DNA of 20,794 nt, from the NCBI GenBank assembly GCA_964402955.1, contig CAYOEZ010000065.1, forward strand, positions 1-20,794. Direction: 5' to 3'. Source of the DNA: CAYOEZ01 sp964402955 (GTDB taxonomy: Bacteria; Chloroflexota; DTOL01; DAOUCN01). Positions 1-6,090 of the stretch are shown here, piece after piece. Numbering within the stretch: position 1 is the stretch's first letter; each line of letters begins with the position of its first letter. The position numbers and the translations under genes were made by a program. Below the pieces are notes generated by a model, which made no database searches, was not told the origin of the DNA, and was given only the letters and a program-made list of their open reading frames with translations.

Positions 1-1181
1 TCACCATACTCCCCTGCCAGCCCCTGCCACGAAAACTCCTCAACCGCCCGCGCCCGGCTGCGCTGCCCCATCGCCTGGCGTAACGCGGGGTCGGCCAATA
101 GCCGGTTAGTGGCAGCAGCAAAGGCCTCTACCTGCCCCTCGCCGACGAGCAAGCCATTCTCTCCGTCAGCAACCACCAGCGGATTCCCCCCGACATCCGA
201 CGCCACCACCGGCAGCGCACACGACATGGCCTCCACGACGGCCACATTCAGCCCATCGACGGGCAGGCGCACAGACGGCATGGCAAAGATGTCGGCGGCG
301 TTGTAGTAATCGGTCAGTTCGGTGCGTGGCACATTGCCAACGAAATGCAGGCGCTCACTGACGCCGAGCGCCACGGCCAGCGCCGTCAGCTCCGCCCGCT
401 GGTCGCCATCGCCCACAATCACGATGTGTGCATCCGGTGCAATGCTCAGCGCTGCCTTCACCAAAACGTCGAAGCCCTTCTTGGGCACCAGCCTCCCCAC
501 CGCCAGGATCAGCGGCGTGTCGTCGCCCAGCCCCAGGCGCGCCCGCAGCGCCGCGCGCTGGCTGTGGTCGGGAGCAATCGCCTCCGGATCAACGCCGTAG
601 ATGATCAGGCGCATCTTCTCTGCCGCGGCGCCCAACCCCACTGCCGCCTGCCGCAGGTCATCGCTGTTGGTCGTAATCGCGGCCGCCTGATTGAAGGCGA
701 AACGCGCCATACGCAGAAACAGCGGATTCAAGCCCGATACGAAGACGTCTGATCCCGGCAGCGACACGACCAGGGGAATGCGCAATAGCCGCGCCGTCAA
801 TGCGCCCAGGAAGCCATTGGGCAGTGCCCAGTGGGCGTGAATGACATCGGGCCGCTCACGCCGCGCCGTACGCAGCACCGCCAGCGCGCCGAAGAGGAAA
901 AGCAACGGGGCCAGCAGCACACTGCTCAGCCGCAGCGCCCGGTCGCCGCGCGTGCTGCGCATGTAGCCGAGAACGTGCAGCCGGTCGGGCCAGGCATAGC
1001 GATAGGTCTGCAGGTTCACCTGATGGTCGTCACTGCGGCGGGCAAAGCGGCTATCATAGGGGGTTAGCACGGTCACCTGATGGCCCTGAGCCTGTACCGC
1101 TTCACTCAGAGCCTCGATGAACGTGCCGCTGAAGTCGCCACGAAAACGCGGGTAATTGTGGGTCAGGACGAGAACTTTCAT
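1..1181 (-). CDS. GT4-family glycosyltransferase (C-terminus cut by window edge)
   Basis: The reverse strand reads open from an ATG at 1181 to the window edge, giving 393 codons, close to the full length of a GT4 (group 1) glycosyltransferase. The N-terminus (MKVLVLTHNYPRFRGDFSGT) is the usual start of the acceptor-binding Rossmann domain. HAHWALPNGFLGALTARL, then LPGSDVF, mark the middle of that domain. The nucleotide-sugar domain shows AVGRLVPKKGFDVLVKA, GDGDQRAEL, and ASDVGGNPLVVADGENG. The E-x7-E donor motif appears as D-G-L-N-V-A-V-V-E, so its first acidic residue is Asp. The start lies 6 nt after the stop of the upstream GT2 gene, so the two are probably co-transcribed. The family transfers a sugar from an activated donor to a glycan or lipid in the cytoplasm; donor and acceptor cannot be read from the sequence. 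Confidence 0.93.
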   Translation of the reverse strand, partial: MKVLVLTHNYPRFRGDFSGTFIEALSEAVQAQGHQVTVLTPYDSRFARRSDDHQVNLQTYRYAWPDRLHVLGYMRSTRGDRALRLSSVLLAPLLFLFGALAVLRTARRERPDVIHAHWALPNGFLGALTARLLRIPLVVSLPGSDVFVSGLNPLFLRMARFAFNQAAAITTNSDDLRQAAVGLGAAAEKMRLIIYGVDPEAIAPDHSQRAALRARLGLGDDTPLILAVGRLVPKKGFDVLVKAALSIAPDAHIVIVGDGDQRAELTALAVALGVSERLHFVGNVPRTELTDYYNAADIFAMPSVRLPVDGLNVAVVEAMSCALPVVASDVGGNPLVVADGENGLLVGEGQVEAFAAATNRLLADPALRQAMGQRSRARAVEEFSWQGLAGEYG

Positions 1182-1187
1182 GAGACC

Positions 1188-2105
1188 CTACTGCTCGCGC
1201 AGCCGCTCCTCCAGCTCATCCAGCCGCTCAGTCTGGCTCACCACCAGTTCAGCCAGGAAACCGACCAGGAAGAGCAAGAGCCCGGCCACAATCATAAAGA
1301 CGGAGAAGGTGAAGACGGGTCGCTGTTGGGTCTGCTGGCTCAGCCACAACCAGAGCAAGTAGACAATCGTCAGCCCGCCCGCTCCGATCGTCGCCAGTCC
1401 TAACGAGCCGAAGAAGAGCATCGGCTTGCGGCTGAATGTCAGCAGAAACTTGACCACCAGCACATCCAGAAATGACGTCGGGATGCGCCAGAAGCCAAAC
1501 TTGGATCGGCCAACCTGGCGCGGGTAGAAGTTCACTCTGACTTCGCCGATACGGTAGCCTTGCGAAGCGGCGATCATCAGTATGAAACGGTGCCAGTCTG
1601 AGCGCAGGTGCATTCCTTCCACAACCTCGCGCCGGAAGGCCTTGATCCAGTTCATGTCGTGAGCTTGCACGCCAAAAAGCCGCCGCGACACGACGTTGTA
1701 GATCCCCGAGGCGACAACCTTCTTGTCCTTGCGTCCTTGCCGCCAACCGGCCACCACATCGTAGCCCTCGGCCATCTTGTCGAGCAGCCGGGGAATATCC
1801 TCGTCTGGATGTGACTCCATGTCAGCAGGCAAAAAAACGATGATCGTTCCCTGGCAGTGGCGGAAGCCGGTGCGCATCGCCGCCGTCAACCCCATGTTTC
1901 TGCGATGAGAATACACATGGAGAAACGGCATGCGCTCGGCGCATGCCGTCGCCTCAGCCAGCGTGCTGTCCGTCGAGCCGTCATCGACGAGCACCACCTC
2001 GCCATCGATCTGGCGTTCAGCAAAACAGCCTGCAATCGACTCCATCAAAGGAGCGATATTCCCCGCCTCATTGTGTGCGGGTATGAACACAGAAACTGTT
2101 GGCAT
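1188..2105 (-). CDS. GT2 glycosyltransferase, dolichol-phosphate mannosyltransferase-like, with two C-terminal membrane helices
   Basis: This 305-residue protein begins VSVFIPAHNEAGNI, the usual GT2 N-terminus, followed by VDDGSTDS around residues 40-47. The acidic metal-binding segment FLPADMESHPDED lies near residue 95, and QVGRSKFG corresponds to the conserved R-S-K-(Y/F) stretch of DPM1/GtrB/ArnC-type enzymes. Two hydrophobic segments near residues 232-255 and 268-290 should anchor it in the membrane, and the tail (QTERLDELEERLREQ) looks like a short coiled coil. Family members move a sugar from a nucleotide donor to a polyprenyl phosphate. The gene is followed after 6 nt by the GT4 gene. 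A weak AGGA lies 5 nt upstream of the start. Only about 13 nt separate the start from the repeat-bounded block at 2119-2806, which may have separated this gene from an older upstream partner. Confidence 0.92.
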   Translation of the reverse strand: MPTVSVFIPAHNEAGNIAPLMESIAGCFAERQIDGEVVLVDDGSTDSTLAEATACAERMPFLHVYSHRRNMGLTAAMRTGFRHCQGTIIVFLPADMESHPDEDIPRLLDKMAEGYDVVAGWRQGRKDKKVVASGIYNVVSRRLFGVQAHDMNWIKAFRREVVEGMHLRSDWHRFILMIAASQGYRIGEVRVNFYPRQVGRSKFGFWRIPTSFLDVLVVKFLLTFSRKPMLFFGSLGLATIGAGGLTIVYLLWLWLSQQTQQRPVFTFSVFMIVAGLLLFLVGFLAELVVSQTERLDELEERLREQ

Positions 2106-2148
2106 TTGAGTCCTAATGGGACGCGGATTCCCACTGAAAAGTCACGGA

Positions 2149-2562
2149 TCAACGCGGATAATGCTGCGTAGGTTCTGGGATAGACTTCTTACGAACGTTA
2201 TCGTAGACTTTGCGATCAAACTCCGGCTTAGGGCCGAAGTTAAGAAGCATTCCCACCTCGATGACGGTTCCGCAGAGGTAATTGAGAAGCTGCGCCTCAT
2301 GGATGTCTGTCAGGACCGCCACACTCTTGATTTCGAGAATCACCTTACCGTCCACCAGCATATCGGAAAAGTACTCCCCAACCTCTTCTCCTGCGTAGTA
2401 GACCTTTATTGGCACCTGCTGCTCGACAGAGTACCCTTGCTTACGCAGCTCAATGGCCAATGCGTTCTCGTACACCTTCTCCAGAAATCCATACCCAAGG
2501 GTGTTGTCGACTTTGTAAAACGCCTTGAGGATAGCATCCGTAAGCTCTCTGTGCTTCAGCAT
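2149..2562 (-). CDS. GxxExxY family protein
   Basis: I chose the ATG at 2562 because GGAGG lies 10 nt upstream (2573-2577); an upstream ATG at 2607 would add 15 residues that look unlike the family. The resulting 137-residue protein contains the signature G-F-L-E-K-V-Y at residues 25-31, followed by a small alpha/beta core with D67 and E77-I-K79. The D...E-x-K spacing resembles PD-(D/E)XK nuclease-like folds, but no activity is established here. The last residues (HYPR) and stop are encoded by the ATCCGCGT-type repeat, so the repeat has been built into the gene end. Proteins of this family often occur next to short dispersed repeats in environmental bacteria (from memory). There is no clear functional link to the flanking glycosyltransferase and oxidoreductase genes. 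Confidence 0.85.
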   Translation of the reverse strand: MLKHRELTDAILKAFYKVDNTLGYGFLEKVYENALAIELRKQGYSVEQQVPIKVYYAGEEVGEYFSDMLVDGKVILEIKSVAVLTDIHEAQLLNYLCGTVIEVGMLLNFGPKPEFDRKVYDNVRKKSIPEPTQHYPR

Positions 2563-2599
2563 GAGCAAACGTCCTCCCCCAATACAGTAGACAGCGACA

Positions 2600-2806
2600 G
2601 CGTCCACGTATCACTGGACCATTCCGTCCTATCCGTGATAAGCCGCGGCGTTTTCCATTCTTATCCGCGTCCACGTTCAGTCGGGCCATTCCACCCTATC
2701 CGTGACAATCCGCGGCGTTTTCCGTTCTTATCGGCGTCCACGTTTAATTGGGCCATTCCGCCCTATCCGTGATAATCCGCGGCGCTTTCCGTGTTCATCC
2801 GCGTCC
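2600..2806. repeat. Three tandem 67-bp repeats plus a partial fourth
   Basis: Units start at the word GCGTCCACG at 2600, 2667 and 2734, with exactly 67 bp between starts, and a truncated fourth begins at 2801 (GCGTCC). Each unit contains CCATTCC, TATCCGTGA and CCGCGGCG at the same spacing. The copies differ at scattered positions, mostly in the 9-18 bp after the first word. The array lies upstream of the GxxExxY gene and runs into the 3' end of the oxidoreductase gene. It has no unique spacers and is not a CRISPR array. Confidence 0.9.
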
Positions 2807-3818
2807 TATTTGTACCGGCATCCCCCCGTGTGTGAGGGACTCCTGAGCCGCTTCGAGGACACGCACCACGCGCAGCCCGCTTTCGCCGTCGCTGCGCGGA
2901 CGCTGGCCGGAGCGTACGCACTCCAGAAAGTGGCTGCATTCGACCTGCAACGGCTCACTCATATCGATCTTCGGGATGAAGATGTCACCGCTGTGCAGAC
3001 GGAACTGGAACTCGCCGTAGATGGGATCGCCTTTGCGGTAGACACCCTTATCATAGATCCTGATCTTCGCCTCAGGGTCCACGTCGTCATAGACAACCAT
3101 CTTGCGGCTGCCCACCACCGTCATGCGCCGCACCTTGCCGGGATCGAGCCAGCTCGCGTGCACATGCGCCAGCACATTGTTGGGAAACACCATCGTCACA
3201 AATACAACGTCTTCGATGCCCTCAGAGAGATACGTCGCTCCCCGTGCGCTGACTTCCAGTGGCATCGTACCGAGCAAGTAGAGGAGGATAGACACATCGT
3301 GCGGGGCAATGCTCCACAGCACATTCACGTCGCGCTGCACACGGCCCAGGTTTACACGACTGCTTATAGATGTAGTACACCTGCCCGATCTCATCCTTCT
3401 CGATCAGGTCCTTGATCTTGAGCACAGCGGGGTTGTACTCAAATGTGTGCCCGACCATCAGCGTTCGTCCGCTGCTCGCCGCCACAGCGATCAGATCGCT
3501 GCTCTCCGTCGAAGACAGAGCAATGGGTTTTTCGACGAGCACGTGCTTGCCATGACTGAGTGCAGCCCGCGCCAGTGCATAGTGGCTGCGCACCGGCGTC
3601 GAGATGACCACGGCCTCGATGGCAGGGTCATTGAACACAGCTTCCGCATCGCTGGCAGCGGCGACGCCGGGATAGAGCCGCGGCACATCAGCAAGCCGCT
3701 CGGCGCTGCTATCACAGATCACCGCCAGTCGCGCCAGCTTGTTCTGGTAGAGGTTACGCGCCAGGTTTGGTCCCCAATAGCCATAGCCGATCAAGGCAGT
3801 CGAGACAGGTTCAGGCAT
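2795..3818 (-). pseudogene. Gfo/Idh/MocA-family oxidoreductase, interrupted by a one-base frameshift
   Basis: The start is the ATG at 3818, preceded by GGGAGG 7 nt upstream. The first part reads TALIGYGYWGPNLARN, the G-x-G-x-x-G NAD(P)-binding turn near residue 11, and EKP at residues 96-98, typical of the family. After QVYYIY the frame breaks: one extra base in the TATAAGC context (about 3364-3366) turns the expected SSRVNLGRVQRDVNVLWS into nonsense. Removing it gives a continuous 340-residue protein of normal family length, with the expected APHDVSILLYLLG segment and a substrate-binding C-terminal half. The family oxidises or epimerises sugars and inositols, which fits the neighbouring glycosyltransferases. 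The last codons (G-R-G-stop) come from the repeat at 2795-2806. The break is either a sequencing error or a recent mutation, because the rest is intact. Confidence 0.9.
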
Positions 3819-3864
3819 CGTCGCACCTCCCAAAGGAATTGGCCGCTCGCAAAAACCAAGAAAG

Positions 3865-3926
3865 CACGGATGAACGCAGATATACTCTCGTATCAGCGTC
3901 AATCCGCGCTTTTTTCGCGTTCATCG
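3865..3926. repeat. Degenerate ATCCGCG/CACGGATGAACGC intergenic repeat
   Basis: The gap between secF and the oxidoreductase contains CACGGATGAACGCAGAT at its left end and AATCCGCG plus GCGTTCATCG at its right end. These are words from the family seen at 2119-2170 and 2600-2806, here in an inverted arrangement around a short centre. It is a diverged, unexpanded member of the same dispersed repeat family. It could form a long imperfect hairpin in the transcript between the two genes. No gene overlaps it. Confidence 0.6.
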
Positions 3927-3942
3927 TATTCGGTTGCTCACT

Positions 3943-4938
3943 CTATGCTTCGGCTTTGTTCCGCTTGAAGAGCTGTCTGAAGAAGCGTGGGATCTCGCCG
4001 TTCTCCCAAACCACCAGCATGGGGCTGGCCTGGAAGATCGACGAGTATGTGCCGCTGAAGATGCCGATCAGCAATGCACCCACAAAGTGCCGGATGGTCC
4101 CGCCGCCGAAGAGGAACAGAGCTGACAGCGTAATGAGCACAGTCAGCGTCGTGTTGATCGAGCGGTCAAGCGTCTGGAAGACGCTGAAGTTCACAACCTT
4201 TTCGAATGGCTCGCTGGGGAACTTACGCCGGTTCTCGCGGATGCGGTCGAACACCACGATCGTATCATGTGTCGAGAAACCGATCACCGTGAGCAGTGCG
4301 GTCAGGAAGAGTGCATCCACTTCGACGCCGAAGAAAATACCCAGAATAGAAAACAGCCCGACCACCACCAAAACATCATGGATGTTGGCCAGCACCGCAC
4401 ACACACCAAATCGCAGCGAGTTAGCGACGCCACGGAAGGCAAAAGCAACGTAAAGGAGAATGCCAATACTGGCTGCCACCACGGCCCATTGCGCTCGCTG
4501 CGTTACTTCCTGGCCAACTAACGGGCCAACCGACTCGTAGCGCAATTCCTGGAAGGCGCCGAACGTGTCGTGCATGGCCGTTTCCAGAACGGCCTTCTTG
4601 GCCTTGCCCTCATCCCCGGTCAGGGGGATGGTGCGGATCAAGACGCCCGCTTCGCCGTTGAGTTCAGAAGTCTGCACGGCAACGTCTTTGACGCCCTGCG
4701 CCGCAAACACATCGCGCACCTCATTGGGCTGGACAAGCCGCTCGAACTTGGTGAGCTCCCACAGCGTGCCGCCCGTGAAATCGATGCTGGGGCGCAAAGG
4801 CCCACAATAATCGGCCTGGCCCTGCTGTTGCTTCGCGCAAGAATCCACCGTCGAGTAGATCATGGCTACAATACCGGGGAGAATAACCAGAAGCGAGATG
4901 AAGAACCAGAGATACCTCCGGCCGATGATATTCGGCAT
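3943..4938 (-). CDS. secF: Protein translocase subunit SecF
   Basis: The 331-residue product matches SecF in length and layout. It has a first membrane helix near residues 9-27, and an external domain containing IDFTGGTLWEL and, later, ELRYESVGPLVGQEVTQRAQWAV. Five further helices include GFSTHDTIVVFDRIREN near residues 219-235 and SINTTLTVLITLSALFLFGG. SecF works with SecD as an RND-type membrane pair that uses the proton or sodium gradient to help the SecYEG channel export proteins. The start has AGGAGG 4 nt upstream, and a promoter lies 52 nt further up. SecD, usually directly upstream, is absent here: the 1.15 kb upstream holds no such gene. The motif has T-H where many SecF proteins have I-N. 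Export capacity is relevant to the secreted proteins on the right, but a regulatory link is not shown. Confidence 0.96.
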   Translation of the reverse strand: MPNIIGRRYLWFFISLLVILPGIVAMIYSTVDSCAKQQQGQADYCGPLRPSIDFTGGTLWELTKFERLVQPNEVRDVFAAQGVKDVAVQTSELNGEAGVLIRTIPLTGDEGKAKKAVLETAMHDTFGAFQELRYESVGPLVGQEVTQRAQWAVVAASIGILLYVAFAFRGVANSLRFGVCAVLANIHDVLVVVGLFSILGIFFGVEVDALFLTALLTVIGFSTHDTIVVFDRIRENRRKFPSEPFEKVVNFSVFQTLDRSINTTLTVLITLSALFLFGGGTIRHFVGALLIGIFSGTYSSIFQASPMLVVWENGEIPRFFRQLFKRNKAEA

Positions 4939-4989
4939 ACATCCTCCTAGAAGAGTGCGAGATCACCCTGCTTTGGACAAGGCGGCGCT

Positions 4990-5018
4990 AGTATAGCACA
5001 TACAGCCAGACATGACAA
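4990..5018 (-). promoter_or_regulatory. Sigma70-type promoter for the secF-led minus-strand genes
   Basis: On the minus strand, TTGTCA (5013-5018) is followed after exactly 17 nt by TATACT (4990-4995), with TG one base upstream of the -10 (extended -10). The predicted start near 4983 leaves a leader of about 45 nt to the secF ATG. This is a strong match by eye; activity is untested. Confidence 0.7.
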
Positions 5019-5403
5019 GATGTTCGCGGAGGTTGCCGCCATCAGAAATCTTACCATGGGAGCGATCGCCCTTGGTGACATTATCATTTGACTTAACATG
5101 ACCCTGGCCGACATTGCAGTATCTGCCAGAGGGACCAACCGTATGCAATTCACAATGTTCAACCCCCCAACCTACCCCTTGTAAGCCCCCGGCCCCCCAT
5201 GCTGGGGGGAACGCGTTGCTGCGGCAGTGGCCCTGGCTTCCCTATGCTGAGGGAATACTGCCTGGACGTGCGGATGAAAAAGAAACATATGCGTATAAAT
5301 AATAGCGATGGTTATCGTTCATGAGTTAAACAAACAATTTATGTCGTACGTTGTGTGGTATTATGCAAGTATCAAAGCTTAATGTAGAAGCCTCGTTTTT
5401 ATA
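5019..5403. other. Intergenic region between divergent promoters; no protein gene seen
   Basis: Open frames here are short and have neither plausible ribosome-binding sites nor recognisable composition. The left half is ordinary GC content. It contains one CCCCCCA/TGGGGGG hairpin. From about 5270 to 5410 the sequence becomes clearly AT-rich compared with the rest of the window, which fits an UP-element-like or regulator-binding region upstream of the 5404 promoter. No operator dyad stood out. Confidence 0.5.
5193..5209. repeat. CCCCCCA/TGGGGGG hairpin repeat, single copy
   Basis: CCCCCCA (5193-5199), a TGC loop and TGGGGGG (5203-5209) form a perfect 7-bp stem. It is preceded by other C runs (AACCCCCCAACC, AGCCCCCGG). 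The same words occur in the expanded array at 16138-16394, so this is a dispersed family member. Confidence 0.7.
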
Positions 5404-5432
5404 TTGACAGGGCTGGATGAACGTGCTACAAT
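5404..5432 (+). promoter_or_regulatory. Near-consensus sigma70 promoter
   Basis: TTGACA (5404-5409), exactly 17 nt, then TACAAT (5427-5432): a perfect -35, ideal spacing and a 5/6 match at the -10. The upstream flank is AT-rich. The predicted start is the G near 5439. It drives the candidate small RNA and, on readthrough, could drive the long gene at 6091. Confidence 0.8.
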
Positions 5433-5438
5433 TCTGGT

Positions 5439-5540
5439 GTTGTCTTCTACCTATCCCTGAGAGCAGTGAAGCGGTGGGTTGCGGTGCGTCGTGTCGCGTC
5501 GTGCGATACGGTCGAGCCGGATCCACCGCTTCTCTTTTTG
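5439..5540 (+). ncRNA. Candidate ~100-nt structured small RNA
   Basis: The segment starts 7 nt after the promoter -10 and ends at a T-tract. Its 3' part folds into GAAGCGGTGG (5468-5477) pairing perfectly with CCACCGCTTC (5523-5532). Enclosed in it is a second hairpin, CGTGTCGC (5490-5497) with GCGATACG (5503-5510), including one G-U pair and a 5-nt loop. The outer stem is followed by TCTTTTTG. It has none of the conserved words of SRP RNA, tmRNA or RNase P RNA, and it is too short for a typical 6S RNA. It could be a trans-acting small RNA or an attenuator at the head of the surface-protein genes. No function can be assigned. Confidence 0.55.
5468..5539 (+). terminator. Intrinsic-terminator-like stem with T-tract
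   Basis: A perfect 10-bp GC-rich stem (5468-5477 with 5523-5532) is followed directly by TCTTTTT (5533-5539). The loop is large (45 nt), but an internal 8-bp hairpin compacts it. This is the only stem in the window followed by a real T-run. It could end the small RNA, or attenuate transcription into the 6091 gene. Confidence 0.55.
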
Positions 5541-6090
5541 TCCCTCCGATCGTGTCTGTATAAGTCGCAATGAGGTAGCTGTATACAGGTCATCCCAATC
5601 CCCAAGTAGCGCGGGCTGTCGTTGCTGGTGTGCATACCTCCGGGCGAGAGCGCAGCCTGGACGCGTGGCGCAACAAGAGTTGCCTGAGTCTGTTGCGTGC
5701 ATGCGTGGTAGAGCGGGCGGCGGTGTCGTTTCCCCCCACAGACGAGAAGAAGAGCGCCAAGGCAGCAACGCGTCCGTTTTTGACCGGGGTTGTGGCGTCC
5801 GGCCAGGTGTGAGCGGCGCATGGGATGGGGGCCGGGGCGATCGCCTCAGGCGACGGCGCCTGCTAGCACTGCGCAGGGCTGACGAGAGAAGACCGTTGCG
5901 GACAATCACCTTCGTGTGCGGCTATTGACAGCGAGGAAGGGGGGCGCGATGAAATGCCTGGGGTGTGTCGCGACCATGTGGTTCTGGCCGTAGCAGCGTG
6001 ACGTGTGGATAGCCTGGATGGTTGGCGGTTCAATTGCGGCGAGGGCGCCTATTTGCATGCATCGCGATGATGCAAGGAGCAATTGGTACC
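5541..6090 (+). other. Long leader or intergenic stretch before the first dockerin gene
   Basis: This 550-nt stretch has open frames in several registers, but none has a good ribosome-binding site or protein-like composition; the frames are open because the GC content is high. A TTGACA word sits at 5925-5930, with only a 3/6 match (GATGAA) at the right distance for a -10, so a second promoter closer to the gene is possible but weak. A small CAGGCG/CGCCTG hairpin lies near 5848-5863. Nothing else was recognised. Confidence 0.45.

Larger units (their letters stand above)
2119..2806. mobile_element. Repeat-bounded block carrying the GxxExxY gene (possible insertion)
   Basis: The block begins with GGACGCGGAT at 2119-2128 and ends with its perfect inverse ATCCGCGTCC at 2797-2806; another inverse copy sits at 2663-2672. 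Inside lie the GxxExxY gene and three 67-bp tandem repeats. Related CACGGAT and ACGCGGAT words flank the gene on the left in the opposite orientation to those on the right. The left edge falls just before the ribosome-binding region of the GT2 gene, and the right edge supplies the last codons and TGA stop of the oxidoreductase. I see no transposase or target-site duplication, so calling it an inserted unit is inference. It may instead be local growth of an intergenic repeat family. Confidence 0.35.

Noticed and set aside
2600..2806. Possible CRISPR array
   Set aside because: The 67-bp units are directly contiguous with no unique spacers, and no cas genes are present.
5066..5073. GCGATCGC palindromes (also near 5838), like the cyanobacterial HIP1 element
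   Set aside because: Two occurrences in 20.8 kb of GC-rich DNA are close to chance expectation.
5479..5928. Overlapping open frames of 120-150 codons on both strands
   Set aside because: They overlap the structured RNA region, have Arg/Ser-rich composition, no ribosome-binding site and no recognisable motif.
6022..6090. Upstream start for surface protein 1 at 6022
   Set aside because: The first 23 residues are charged and would bury the signal peptide; the AAGGAG site points to the ATG at 6091.
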